Numbered from the stretch's first letter, positions 1 through 8,121 are shown. The stretch is DNA of 64,000 bases from Paenibacillus brevis (GCF_018919145.1 NZ_JAHLQJ010000007.1:124001-188000), one strand, 5' to 3'. Program-made: numbers and translations. The notes: a model not told the origin generated them from the letters alone.

Positions 1-229
1 TAATCTCAGAATGATTTGGTATACTCACATAATTACCTGGACCATCCTGTTGACCTATAGTAATCTTGAGATTCTCCCAAATAACTGGTTCATTCTGTTC
101 CGTTAGGATAAAAGTAATAGAATTGTTCGGGGTTACAACTTGACCTAAATTATTGCTTAATCTAGGAATAACTAAGGATATTGTGATAATTATAATCACA
201 ACTAAGAAAATAGTAATTTTTCTACTCAT
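1..229 (-). CDS. Membrane-anchored hypothetical protein, 3' end cut by window edge
   Basis: Reading leftward from an ATG at 227-229, the frame stays open to the window edge (76 codons). It begins with a short basic start (MSRK) and a strongly hydrophobic segment at about residues 6-22, so it is a signal peptide or N-terminal anchor; the rest visible is polar and extracellular in style. A modest ribosome site (AAGGCGAG) lies upstream. I do not recognise the family. It is the left-most visible member of the row of single minus-strand genes in 1-5778. Confidence 0.55.
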   Translation of the reverse strand, partial: MSRKITIFLVVIIIITISLVIPRLSNNLGQVVTPNNSITFILTEQNEPVIWENLKITIGQQDGPGNYVSIPNHSEI

Positions 230-414
230 TTGGGTATCTCGCCTTTATAATTTTTTGATCTCAGTGAGTGAAACTCCTCTGGTGCATCAAGGGGCAAATC
301 AGTCGTTCCTTAGCATAAATGCAATATTATAGACGTACTCGGCTTCTTCGAGTTACTTTCACATTCTTTAACATTGCCTTTCCGTTTCTACTTCCTTTAT
401 AAACCAACACTTTT

Positions 415-867
415 TTATTTTTTATCGAGTTTTTCCGCCAAACCGATTAAAAGTCCTTCGATCCCACGAATGTAGCAGAGTCGATACGAATCCTCGTATT
501 GAACCACTTCACCAACGAGCTGTGCACCATACTTAGTAAGTCTGGATACCATTTCGTCAATGTCTTGAACGGCAAACATGACGCGTAAATAACCGAGGGA
601 GTTTACAGGAGCAGTTCGGTGATCTGACGCCGTAGGTGGAGTGAGAAATCTTGAAAGCTCGATTCGACTGTGACCATCTGGGGTAACCATCATAGCAATT
701 TCTACGCACTGAGAACCTAGACCAGTTACACGACCAGCCCATTCACCTTCAACAGTGGCTCTCCCTTCTAGACTCAAGCCAATTTCCTCAAAGAAGGAAA
801 TCGCGTCATCAAGGGACTCCACAACGATACCGACATTGTCCATTCTTAGTAATTTATTTTTTCCCAT
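415..867 (-). CDS. VOC (glyoxalase/bleomycin-resistance fold) family protein
   Basis: 150 residues, the usual length for a one-module-pair vicinal-oxygen-chelate protein. The N-terminal beta-alpha unit (MDNVGIVVESLDDAISFFEEIGL) and the later unit around YLRVMFAVQDIDEMVSRL are the two repeated VOC half-folds, and LLIGLAE near the end carries the usual last metal-ligand position. Start chosen at ATG 867, preceded by GAGGAGATACGACT. Such proteins are cytoplasmic metal-dependent lyases, isomerases, dioxygenases or drug binders; the substrate cannot be told. It stands alone between a repeat-bearing gap (868-1034) and a gap with no clear repeat, and has no operon partner. Confidence 0.85.
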   Translation of the reverse strand: MGKNKLLRMDNVGIVVESLDDAISFFEEIGLSLEGRATVEGEWAGRVTGLGSQCVEIAMMVTPDGHSRIELSRFLTPPTASDHRTAPVNSLGYLRVMFAVQDIDEMVSRLTKYGAQLVGEVVQYEDSYRLCYIRGIEGLLIGLAEKLDKK

Positions 868-1034
868 AGTCGTATCTCCTCATCTACAAGTTCACTACAA
901 AATCTAGAAGTCGAAGTATAAAAATGTAATTGGGTTTTTAGTTTCACGACGCGACGTCTTAACTCCCCATAAGGTTTTGAAAAAGCAGGCCGCGATACGG
1001 TTAAGAAGCGCAAGGTTGTCCGGCTTACAATTTT
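868..1034 (-). repeat. Gap with partial cassette-type repeat (right arm)
   Basis: The gap between the hydrolase stop and the VOC start contains, on the minus strand, GTCGCGTCGTGAA (about 947-959). This is identical over 13 bases to the right arm of the element at 3145-3210, after which the two diverge. GACGTCGCGTC around it is partly self-complementary. No TATAAC left arm was found here, so this is at best a truncated copy. Confidence 0.35.
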
Positions 1035-2531
1035 TTATAAGCTGCTTCTAATAATTCCGATTTTTTTAATATTAATTATGATCGATAAAATACAATTGAT
1101 AGAAGTAAGCCCCATCCAAATTAACACTGAATACGACATCCACACCTTTATCATTAAATAATTATTATCTAATAGATAAGGCCAGATTATTACCAATACC
1201 AAAAGTATAATGCTTAAGATTAGTACGATACTACTTCCTGTCATTTTCCTGAATCTTGACTTTTCATCTTTAATATTAAGTTTTATTCCTCTAACGAGCT
1301 TAATTGCTTGGACACATAAGATAATGACGGCTAATATTACTAAGAATGAAAATACCAAATCAATTAATAAATACACGTCATCAAAAATAAATTTATTCAT
1401 ACGGTTTCCATTCGGATTCTCATAAATATTATTAGCAATTAGCGATGGGGCAGTTGAATTCAAATTAGCCATAACAAATATGGCCTGTTGATTTTCCAGA
1501 TCAATAAGAACCTGTGAGGAGTAATTAGGATTAGATCCATTATGACTAATAACTCTATTTTTCGTATCCATACTCCATCCGAATGAATAGTATTGATTTT
1601 CATCTTCGTATCCCGCCATTTTGATGTCGGCTTGATGAGATTGCTCGATCGCCTTCAATAAATTATCTGGTATATCGCCTATCCCCATTTGGGCATTAAT
1701 CCAGCGTTCTAAATCTTTTGAATTCGTTACCAAATATCCTGCAGCGATATTCCCATAATATCTAGGAGCATCATATTCCAAGCTTCTTCCAAAAATTACA
1801 CGATATCCTTTGGTAAGCTTATCAGCTTCCTTTTCCTGACCTGTTGAAAAATAACTATCCGTCATTCCTAAGGGAACCAGTATGTTTTCAGTCACGTAAT
1901 CCTGATAACGTTTGCCTGTAACTTTTTCAATAATCATCGCCAAAATATCATAGTTTACTGTAGCATAATTATATGCCGCCCCAGGGTATGTATCTAATGC
2001 AATGTCTGACACATTATGTATCGTTTTTTCAAGCATATCGTCCGTGGTACCTTCAGGAATTAACCGAATACTCCACGGTGGAATTCCACTTGTATGAGCT
2101 AACAACTGATGAATCGTAATATTAGCCTTCTCACCCTTAATGGTTGGCTCAAACGATGGAATATAGTCTGTAATAGAATCTGAAAGAGATAAGTAGCCCT
2201 CATTTTTTAATAAAATAACGCCCAAAGCCGTAAATGCCTTTGTAGTCGATCCCAACTCAAATAATGACTCTTCAGTTACCCTCTTCTTGTTATTAACATC
2301 TGCATATCCGTAATTCATATATTTTGTCTTGCCCTGCTCTGATACTACTATAGCCACCCCTGGAGTCGCTGATTTAGCCATTATGGTTGCCACCATATGA
2401 TCCGTATTATCATAATTCCCTGTCCTTACCCAACTCCCAAGTTCATCCCAACACGCTATAGTAGTAATAATTGCGATAAGTAGGATAACACATACTGTTG
2501 ATGTGCCTGTTTTACTTAGTATTTTTTTCAA
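1035..2531 (-). CDS. Beta-lactamase-fold serine hydrolase with C-terminal membrane segments
   Basis: 498 residues. Starts at a TTG (2529-2531) eight bases after GGGAG; an N-terminal hydrophobic segment at about 11-27 anchors or exports it. The class C beta-lactamase / PBP4*-like domain (about 45-370) has the nucleophile motif S95-T-T-K98, a Y-x-[NT]-type motif at YAT (about 189) where Y-S-N is more usual, and an H-x-G-like HNG near 333. About 385-495 holds three further hydrophobic segments, as in Bacillales penicillin-binding-protein-like esterases. Likely acts outside the membrane on D-amino-acid peptides or esters. Single gene flanked by gaps with repeat pieces. Confidence 0.85.
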   Translation of the reverse strand: MKKILSKTGTSTVCVILLIAIITTIACWDELGSWVRTGNYDNTDHMVATIMAKSATPGVAIVVSEQGKTKYMNYGYADVNNKKRVTEESLFELGSTTKAFTALGVILLKNEGYLSLSDSITDYIPSFEPTIKGEKANITIHQLLAHTSGIPPWSIRLIPEGTTDDMLEKTIHNVSDIALDTYPGAAYNYATVNYDILAMIIEKVTGKRYQDYVTENILVPLGMTDSYFSTGQEKEADKLTKGYRVIFGRSLEYDAPRYYGNIAAGYLVTNSKDLERWINAQMGIGDIPDNLLKAIEQSHQADIKMAGYEDENQYYSFGWSMDTKNRVISHNGSNPNYSSQVLIDLENQQAIFVMANLNSTAPSLIANNIYENPNGNRMNKFIFDDVYLLIDLVFSFLVILAVIILCVQAIKLVRGIKLNIKDEKSRFRKMTGSSIVLILSIILLVLVIIWPYLLDNNYLMIKVWMSYSVLIWMGLTSINCILSIIINIKKIGIIRSSL

Positions 2532-2552
2532 TTGTGGTTCTCCCTAGTGTAA

Positions 2553-2700
2553 GTCTTCTAAACGCCCGATGCGTGAATATGGTATGAGACGAAGTTCTCA
2601 TCAAAAATTACATTTAAATCTTTGAACATATACTCAAAGAAATGTCGCAACTTCGAAGTAAATCATACCTCTTACTAACTTGCGACTAATTTTTTTGGCT
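2553..2700 (-). repeat. Truncated cassette-type repeat plus inverted GTCGCAA pair
   Basis: On the minus strand CATATTCACGCA (about 2567-2578) matches 12 of 12 bases of the left arm of the complete element at 5818-5977 and is followed by GCGTTTAG just before the hydrolase ribosome site. The same gap has GTCGCAA (2644-2650) and its inverse TTGCGAC (2680-2686). The motif GAAATGTCGCAAC at 2639-2651 recurs as GAAATGTCGCGAC at 8164-8176, just after the tandem recombinase genes. Confidence 0.4.
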
Positions 2701-2775
2701 TTGAATGTTGAATTACAACCAAAGGAGCTTGCCCGGTATTAGGGCTACATTATTGAGCTATCTTGTCACTTAAAA

Positions 2776-3057
2776 TCATCGCGACTCTATTGACTCGAAT
2801 GTCATCTCAGAATCCGTTATATGATACCCATCTTCATCATGTGTTATAACCCTTATATAGTTGCTGTTCGCATCAAAAATCCATACCGTATCTTTATCAA
2901 TTTGAACTGTAGAAATTGCTTGAGGGATAGGATGGTGAGGTATACCATTAACCGTCACTACTTTATTATTAAGAGGACCTGCAATTGTAGTTACAGCCCA
3001 TACAGTTAAGACTGTAATCCATATCATTATTATTACAAAGTTATTCTTCTGAGACAT
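2776..3057 (-). CDS. Small membrane-anchored hypothetical protein
   Basis: 93 residues from ATG 3057, chosen because GGAGAG lies nine bases upstream; an upstream ATG at 3072 sits too close to its own purine run. One hydrophobic segment at about residues 6-25 (NFVIIMIWITVLTVWAVTTIAG) is followed by a short polar domain ending VITHDEDGYHITDSEMTFESIESR. That is the shape of a signal-anchored small protein of Bacillales. No family recognised. The preceding gap holds a well-formed cassette-type repeat. Confidence 0.6.
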   Translation of the reverse strand: MSQKNNFVIIMIWITVLTVWAVTTIAGPLNNKVVTVNGIPHHPIPQAISTVQIDKDTVWIFDANSNYIRVITHDEDGYHITDSEMTFESIESR

Positions 3058-3399
3058 CTGCACTCTCTCCATTTCCCTTTACGTTTTTTTAATTTATATT
3101 TAATTAACTCACTTTCTTTCAGCCTTATGAAGGCTATTACGAAGAATTCCCTATAACGCTCCGTGTTCACGACGCGACCCAGCCTTAGATAGCTCCTACC
3201 TTGGGCTGGGTCGTGTGTTGTCTTAGCTACTTTCTTGATTATACATCTGACACCGAGGGGCGAAAGCTACGATGCGAAGAAGACATTGATTGTTTTTTAG
3301 GATGTCAGTGTCTTCTTTGAAATGTCTTTATTAGATTTCTTTTTGAACTATCGTTACTCGTTAAGCCCAAGTTAGCGTAATCTACTTTAGGTAACACGG
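3058..3399 (-). repeat. Cassette-type structured repeat between two single-gene units
   Basis: This 342-base gap has no gene. On the plus strand CTATAACGCTCCGTGTTCACGA (about 3151-3172) resembles the left arm of the complete element at 5818-5977. It is followed at once by a perfect 10-base stem, CGACCCAGCC (3173-3182) with GGCTGGGTCG (3203-3212). A second stem is AAGAAGACA with TGTCTTCTT (about 3277-3318). The far end, GAACTATCGTTACTCG (about 3345-3360), loosely resembles GAATATGTTGTTATACG. The arrangement (gene end, arm, stems, arm, next gene) repeats that of 5088-5304 and 5818-5977. Confidence 0.5.
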
Positions 3400-3975
3400 T
3401 TATCTGATCGTCTGATAAACGAGACCTATGGCCCCGGAATCAAAGGTTTTGTTTTCGATAAGTTTAAGATTGACCTTCTCCTTTAGACCTTGAAATAACG
3501 GCAGCCCGTTGCCGATCAGGACGGGAGAAACCGTAATTTTATACTCATCTATTAAATCAAGCTGCATAAGGTAGTGTGCGAGCCTAGGACTGCCGAGGAT
3601 AACCATATCCTTGCCTGGCAGCTGTTTGAGGTTCTTGATCTCTTTCTCGACATCTTCTTTCACCAGTCTGGAATTGTTCCATTCGACTTCCTCCAGCGTC
3701 GTGGAAAAAATGATTTTGGCTGTCTTTTCGATCCACTCGGCATGATTCCGTTCATGCTCCGAAGCTGACGGGTCCGAAGGAACAGATGGCCAGTAACTGT
3801 ACATCATCTGATAAGTACCGCGTCCCCAAATGACAGTATCGGCAGTACTCAGAATTTCTTTCGCGTGTTTCTCTAAATCAGCATCGTAGGAAACCCACCC
3901 AATGTCCATTTCACCATTCGGCCCTTCTACAAAACCGTCAAGTGATGCGTGCAAAAATAGAACGAGTTTTCTCAT
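3400..3975 (-). CDS. Dihydrofolate reductase-like / RibD C-terminal domain protein
   Basis: 191 residues from ATG 3975, preceded by AAAGGAGAA. It opens with MRKLVLFLHASLDGFVEGPNG, the hallmark of the RibD-C / YyaP-YwjB family (LxxxxSLDGxxxGPxG). It continues with WGRGTYQMM and LGSPRLAHYLMQLDLIDEYKITVSPVLIGNGLPLF, the usual NADPH-binding and closing strands of the fold. Such proteins are cytoplasmic NADPH-dependent reductases of uncertain substrate and are common as mobile single genes. Stand-alone unit in the array. Confidence 0.88.
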   Translation of the reverse strand: MRKLVLFLHASLDGFVEGPNGEMDIGWVSYDADLEKHAKEILSTADTVIWGRGTYQMMYSYWPSVPSDPSASEHERNHAEWIEKTAKIIFSTTLEEVEWNNSRLVKEDVEKEIKNLKQLPGKDMVILGSPRLAHYLMQLDLIDEYKITVSPVLIGNGLPLFQGLKEKVNLKLIENKTFDSGAIGLVYQTIR

Positions 3976-4086
3976 TTTCAGTTCTCCTTTGTTCATAAGG
4001 GATATCTACATTATACATTAACTACCTTTTGGCATAATTCAACTTGGGTTATTTCTTATGGCTTGATCCCAAATGAAATATTCTGC

Positions 4087-4158
4087 TAATCCACAACTCT
4101 CACCGACTTAAGATATGTAAGGGCAGCTGCAACGGGGCTAGTCGGTGCAGGACTGTCT
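4087..4158 (-). repeat. Partial copy of the cassette-type repeat with a covarying stem
   Basis: On the plus strand CCACAACTCTCACCGACTTAAG (4091-4112) and CTAGTCGGTGCAGGACTGTC (4138-4157) match 5835-5857 and 5879-5898 of the complete element almost base for base. CACCGAC pairs with GTCGGTG here, while CACCGG pairs with CCGGTG there: the sixth pair is A-T in one and G-C in the other, a compensatory change. The copy is truncated on its right side at the kinase stop codon (4164). Confidence 0.55.
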
Positions 4159-4163
4159 CGGTC

Positions 4164-4721
4164 TTACACATCAATCTTGATCTTATCTTCTATATAGTCA
4201 TATATCATTTTTATATCTTCTTCATAATCTTGATCGATTTCAAAATATTTAACTTTAGCTTCTTGGCATATTATTCTAAATTCATTGTGCTCATTAACAA
4301 AGTCATTAATTGTCCGTTCCTCTTGATAGCCCCTTGTTTCTATAGCGTTTCTGTTATTAATTATGCTAGTAAATTTCTCATTAATATATTTATTGGTAAA
4401 TCCCAAGAAAACTGAAATAATCTCTCCCGGGTACATTATTTCTATTTCTTTCAAATAATGTGGAAACAAATAGCACCCTTCTACTATAAGACTCTGCTTG
4501 TTCTCTATACTAGTCATAATAATTCCTTTAATAATAGGCCATAATTTATCTCCAATAACCTCATTATTATCCAATGGTGTAAAGCCACAATCACTAATCC
4601 CCCTATAAAGCCCCATCTTTAAAAGATCAATAGAAAAGTATGGGATTTTATATTTCTCGAGCAATGTTTGAGCCATTAATGTTTTACCAGTGCAACTGTT
4701 ACCTGATATTAAAATAATCAC
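4164..4721 (-). CDS. P-loop kinase-like protein
   Basis: 185 residues if translation starts at GTG 4719-4721, which has AAGGAGAG eight bases upstream. The longer frame to 4961 is a fusion with a GNAT remnant and is probably not the native protein. VIILISGNSCTGKTLMAQ carries Walker A (GNSCTGKT), then LLEKYKIPYFSIDLLKMGLYRG. An acidic or aromatic strand SLIVEGCYLFPHYL and a lid-like arginine-rich stretch (NNRNAIETRGYQEER) follow. This is the plan of small nucleoside- or phosphoglycerate-type kinases found in Bacillales; the substrate is unknown. Shares a cassette with the broken acetyltransferase upstream. Confidence 0.7.
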   Translation of the reverse strand: MIILISGNSCTGKTLMAQTLLEKYKIPYFSIDLLKMGLYRGISDCGFTPLDNNEVIGDKLWPIIKGIIMTSIENKQSLIVEGCYLFPHYLKEIEIMYPGEIISVFLGFTNKYINEKFTSIINNRNAIETRGYQEERTINDFVNEHNEFRIICQEAKVKYFEIDQDYEEDIKMIYDYIEDKIKIDV

Positions 4722-5087
4722 GACAGCAACTCTCCTTCGAATAATAACGTCTTTGTATTCACGAGCCCTCTTTACTTTCCCAGTCCTTCGATAGCCCAGT
4801 TTTTCATAGAGATAACAATTCGGGAAAATGAATACAGGCCCTACCCGGTAAATATTATTTTCTTTTCTTTGAATTCTAATTGCGCCAACTGAAATGTTAG
4901 AATTATATATTATATAATAGTCCGTAAAAGCTTGATTTAATCGATCAATTACTCGTTCCAAAGGTTCATTAGCAGGATTGGTTTCATAATCTCGCTATTT
5001 ATTTAACAATGGTAAAAAAGCTTTGATTTGCATTTCGTGAATTTTTGAGGCTTCATTAAGTCCAGACCTAAATAAAGAGATATCCAT
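4722..5087 (-). pseudogene. Broken GNAT N-acetyltransferase (in-frame stop plus core deletion)
   Basis: An ATG at 5087 follows a strong GGAGGT and opens MDISLFRSGLNEASKIHEMQIKAF, a GNAT beginning, but the frame meets TAG after LLNK (about 5000). A tyrosine fits there, as in K-Y-R-D-Y-E. It then continues RDYETNPANEPLERVIDRLNQAF...SVGAIRIQRKENNIYRVGPVFIFP. The acetyl-CoA-binding core expected after that is missing, and the text jumps to LYEKLGYRRTGKVKR, the usual GNAT end. The frame runs on into the kinase. So there are two lesions, a nonsense codon and an internal deletion, and the product is almost certainly inactive. Confidence 0.75.
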
Positions 5088-5304
5088 TTTCTTTTACCTC
5101 CAAATACTTATGATGTTATCTTCATTAATATTGGATTGCAGCAATTGCGTATAAAGTTTCCGTGTGACTAAGGCTGTGTAGTAATGTGTCTCCTGAATCA
5201 ACTGCCACAAAATCCATCTTGCGACCGAGGCGGCTTGTCCGCTGATGCGTGAACACATTGTTATATGAATTAACCTGCATCATTGGGCTACTTTCCATTC
5301 AATT
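5088..5304 (-). repeat. Cassette-type structured repeat after the 157-residue gene
   Basis: On the minus strand, shortly after the stop of the neighbouring gene, TATAACAA (about 5258-5265) and TTCACGCA (about 5244-5251) match the left arm of the 5818-5977 element. A stem GCGGACAAGCCGC (about 5230-5242) comes next, where the other copy has GGGG...CCCC. The other end, CACACGGAAACTTTATACG, is a weak match to the right arm CGTG...GTTA. Its place between one gene's stop and the next gene's start is that expected of a cassette recombination site. Confidence 0.5.
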
Positions 5305-5778
5305 CTATATCCCTAAATGTAGGATGCATTTATCTTCATCTGTAGCTCTATCAGTCAATTCAATCAGTTTTATCAATTTCTTAAGCAAGTCTGATTTGTT
5401 ATATTCTAATCTTTCATACTTTCCGTATTGTTCTGATTCCCCGGTTGTGTAATAGCTTCCGGTTAGTACGATTCTCTCTGAAGCAAATCCAAACATATCA
5501 GTCCACGCTTGAATGATTCTCTTAAAACTAGATAGATTACAGTCGTCAATAATTGTCACTCCATAATTGTTCAATCCATGCCCTACTTCTTTTGTACTTG
5601 GATTCCATGTAGGTATCCAATTCAATGAATCATTAATATAGGTGATGAATTCATCGTCAAAAGATACATAATCATCTTCCGTCAATCCTTCTCTATTAAT
5701 TCCTCCAATGGAATCCCATAAAAAAGATGAGCTATCGGCAACTGATCTATCTTCAAGAACAAATTCATGCTTTGGCAT
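5305..5778 (-). CDS. Hypothetical acidic cytoplasmic protein
   Basis: 157 residues from ATG 5778 (AAGGAGC upstream). No signal or membrane segment. Acidic N-terminal half (EDRSVADSSSFLWDSIGGINREGLTEDDYVSFDDEFITYINDSLNWIPTWNP) followed by YGVTIIDDCNLSSFKRIIQAWTDMFGFASERIVLTGSY. This is a style seen in polymorphic-toxin immunity or uncharacterised Bacillales proteins; I cannot assign a family. It is the unit closest to the recombinase genes, directly after the complete repeat element, which would be the first cassette position in an integron. Confidence 0.7.
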   Translation of the reverse strand: MPKHEFVLEDRSVADSSSFLWDSIGGINREGLTEDDYVSFDDEFITYINDSLNWIPTWNPSTKEVGHGLNNYGVTIIDDCNLSSFKRIIQAWTDMFGFASERIVLTGSYYTTGESEQYGKYERLEYNKSDLLKKLIKLIELTDRATDEDKCILHLGI

Positions 5779-5817
5779 AGATATATAAGCTCCTTATCTA
5801 TTCTTACAGATGATTTC

Positions 5818-5977
5818 ACCTAACGTTCTTGTATCCACGAACTCTCACCGGTTTAAGCGCGTAGCGCGGGTCGTCAGACTTAGCCGGTGCAGGGTATCTG
5901 CTGAATTCTTCACTTCTTTGCAAATACTCCTGCGTGCCAGGGGAGTTAACCCCGTGCGTGAATATGTTGTTATACGA
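5818..5977 (-). repeat. Complete attC-like structured element (about 160 bp)
   Basis: The outer arms are imperfect inverted repeats: TAACGTTCTTGTATCCACG (5821-5839) against CGTGAATATGTTGTTA (5957-5972). The minus strand ends in GTTAGGT (5818-5824), which fits the integron core consensus GTTRRRY; the other end is GTATAAC. Inside are a stem CACCGGTTTAAG / CTTAGCCGGTG (5846-5857 with 5879-5889) and a short one GGGG / CCCC (5940-5943 with 5950-5953). Related pieces occur at 5088-5304, 4087-4158, 3058-3399 and 2553-2590. Confidence 0.6.
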
Positions 5978-6126
5978 GCCATTCAGCGAAACATCAGACC
6001 CTTAAAATTCGCAAAAACCCTTATGTATCAAGGGATTCCGGCGATTTTGGAGGAACATGAATATCCTTCAAATAACTCGTTTTTTCGTGCAAGTTATACG
6101 AAAGTGTATAACTGATTGTTATACGA
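5969..6126 (+). other. Candidate primary recombination site (attI-like): repeated GTTATACGA
   Basis: GTTATACGA occurs at 5969-5977, 6093-6101 and 6118-6126, and AGTTATAC (6092-6099) is mirrored by GTATAACT (6106-6113) around a six-base centre. That layout suits paired recombinase binding arms. The cluster lies between the end of the 5818-5977 element and the start of the first recombinase gene, about 65 bases before its GTG. No credible gene is present in 5779-6190. Confidence 0.45.
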
Positions 6127-6190
6127 ATCCCGCTCCCCTCCTTCGCATATCCGCTTTGGTTCGCATAACTCCATAAGGAGGAAATGCGAA

Positions 6191-7153
6191 GTGCCGAACA
6201 ATGAAAGCTTCAAATTAAACTCAGATTGGAACGCTACAATACAGTTGTTTCTTCAAGATTGCAAAGTTAGAAACTTCAGCAAGGAAAGCATCACCCGCTA
6301 TCGGAAAGGCTTAGAAAAACTCAGCCAGCATCTCATCACATTACAACTGCAATTATGTGATCTCTCTCCCACGGTCTTCAAAAAACAAGTGCTGCCCAGC
6401 CTGCTAGACGAGGGTCTCGCCTTACGTACTATTAATTGTAACCTGCACATCTACAAGTCCTTTGCTCAACTTTTGTATGAGGAAGGTCGGATGACCGAGC
6501 CTTTCGCAGCAGAAGTCAGGCTGTTTAAACTACAACCATCAGTTGCTCATACGTTTACCAACGAGCATTTATACTCGTTGCTTACACTGCCTGATCGTAC
6601 AACGTTTACTGGATTGCGCAACTACGTGATGATGCTAACACTTCTCGATACCGGCATTCGATTGAAAGAATTGGCCAATCTGCAAGTCACAGATGTTTTA
6701 CTGGATGAGGGTTCCCTGCGGGTTAACCATGGAAAAGGAAGGAAGTCACGTTTAGTTCCGATTGAACGAATTGCTGCGGATGAATTAAAACGTTATTTGC
6801 TGGAACGCGGCACACTAAATCATAATTTTCTTTGGGTCACCTTGGATAATAAGCCCTTTTTGCCTGGCGGTATTCGCACGATGATTGCCCGCTACTGCCA
6901 ATCTGCCAAAATTAAGGGCATTCAATGCTCCTGCCATACCTTTCGACATACGTTTGCCAAGAAATACTTATTAAATGGCGGCGACGTTTTCACGCTTAAG
7001 AGCATAATGGGGCACGCGCATATCGAGACAACCGAAATGTATGTCGAATTGTTTGCCAGCGACTTGCAAGCCCAACATGAGAAGTTCAGTCCTATCGAAC
7101 ATTTAGCCGAAGCTCTTAACCTGCTGTCAGAAAGTGAGGTGAATGGCAAATGA
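6191..7153 (+). CDS. Tyrosine recombinase, first of a coupled pair
   Basis: 320 residues from GTG 6191, chosen because AAGGAGG lies nine bases upstream; the longer open frame from 6116 runs through the repeat cluster. An N-terminal SAM-like core-binding domain (about 10-100) precedes the catalytic domain. All active-site positions are visible: R in DTGIRLKEL, K in GKGRKSRLVPI, H-x-x-R in CHTFRHTF, H in GHAHIET, and the nucleophile Y in EMYVELF. It ends HEKFSPIEHLAEAL, a tail shared with the other two recombinases in this window. Its stop overlaps the next start (ATGA), so the two are translationally coupled. It points away from the gene array. Confidence 0.92.
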   Translation: MPNNESFKLNSDWNATIQLFLQDCKVRNFSKESITRYRKGLEKLSQHLITLQLQLCDLSPTVFKKQVLPSLLDEGLALRTINCNLHIYKSFAQLLYEEGRMTEPFAAEVRLFKLQPSVAHTFTNEHLYSLLTLPDRTTFTGLRNYVMMLTLLDTGIRLKELANLQVTDVLLDEGSLRVNHGKGRKSRLVPIERIAADELKRYLLERGTLNHNFLWVTLDNKPFLPGGIRTMIARYCQSAKIKGIQCSCHTFRHTFAKKYLLNGGDVFTLKSIMGHAHIETTEMYVELFASDLQAQHEKFSPIEHLAEALNLLSESEVNGK

Positions 7154-8121
7154 ATGTTCGTCGCCGACAAAACAAACTAGAACACACAGAAAATCCAAGC
7201 CAAACCAAACAACAACTCAGTTTTGAGGATCTGCTTCATTCTTTTATTCTCGATTGCAAGGCCAAAAACCTTTCACCGCTAACACTTCGTTTCTATCAAG
7301 ATAGCGCCAAGCAGATGAAAGCAGCCTTTCTGGCGCAGCAGGTAACGTTTGATATCTATACGGTATCGATCCGCGAAATCAAGAATCATTTTATTGCCTA
7401 TCTATTTGACCAAGGTAGGTCGGACAATACGGTTAACGGACGAATCAAGGCCATAAAGCAGTTCTTCAAGTACTTATTTGAAGAAGGTTGGCTGACAGAG
7501 AACATCGCAAATGATCTCCATGTGGTCAAGGCCAAGAAGCTGATGATTCAAACGTTTACGAAAGAACAAGTGGTCTCCATCTTCGAGCAACCGGATAAAA
7601 AAACATTTACTGGATATCGGGATTTTACCATGATGATGGTGCTACTTGAAACGGGGATGCGAATCAGTGAGCTATGTAATTTGAAGACAGGTGACATCTT
7701 CTTCAAAGAGTTGGAGATTCGAATTATAAAGGGAAAAGGCGGACGAGCACGCAGAGTGCCGTTCCAACAAACCTGCGGGAAAATAATTCGCAAATACTTG
7801 GACGTACGAGGCGACCTAGAGTGCGATGCCTTGTTCGTCAACATGGATAACGAACAAATCAGTACAAGAGCCTTGCAGGACAAAATGCAAGCTTATGGTT
7901 CCGCGGCGGACATTTCAGGCGTCAGAGTCTCCCCGCATACGTTCCGACATACGATGGCGAAATTTTATATCTTGAACGGTGGAGATCCTTTTACGCTTAG
8001 ACGAATCTTGGGGCACGCTTCACTTAAAATGGTGGATTATTATGTGGAGTTATTTAGTAGCGATATCAAGCAGCAACATAAGAAGTTTAGCCCTGTTGAG
8101 AATATGAAACGAATTCTATGA
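7150..8121 (+). CDS. Tyrosine recombinase, second of a coupled pair
   Basis: 323 residues, start overlapping the first gene's stop by four bases. Same plan: core-binding domain (about 20-115), then R in ETGMRISEL, K in GKGGRARRVPF, HTFRH, H in GHASLK and the nucleophile Y in DYYVELF; all catalytic residues are present. It shares TFTG-x-R and the KFSP tail with the first gene and with the recombinase at 24733-25755. Paired recombinases of this kind may work as a heterotetramer, as XerC/XerD and Tn554 TnpA/TnpB do; that is inference. A terminator follows at once. Confidence 0.92.
   Translation: MNVRRRQNKLEHTENPSQTKQQLSFEDLLHSFILDCKAKNLSPLTLRFYQDSAKQMKAAFLAQQVTFDIYTVSIREIKNHFIAYLFDQGRSDNTVNGRIKAIKQFFKYLFEEGWLTENIANDLHVVKAKKLMIQTFTKEQVVSIFEQPDKKTFTGYRDFTMMMVLLETGMRISELCNLKTGDIFFKELEIRIIKGKGGRARRVPFQQTCGKIIRKYLDVRGDLECDALFVNMDNEQISTRALQDKMQAYGSAADISGVRVSPHTFRHTMAKFYILNGGDPFTLRRILGHASLKMVDYYVELFSSDIKQQHKKFSPVENMKRIL

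Noticed and set aside
5810-6115. Plus-strand frame of 101 codons before the recombinases
   Set aside because: It runs through the structured repeat and the GTTATACGA cluster, has an arginine-rich random composition and no proper ribosome site.
1-6190. Reading the array as a classical class 1-5 integron
   Set aside because: There are two recombinases instead of one, the IntI-specific extra helix could not be confirmed by eye, and the repeats are too divergent to be assigned to any known attC family. Only the looser term integron-like is used.
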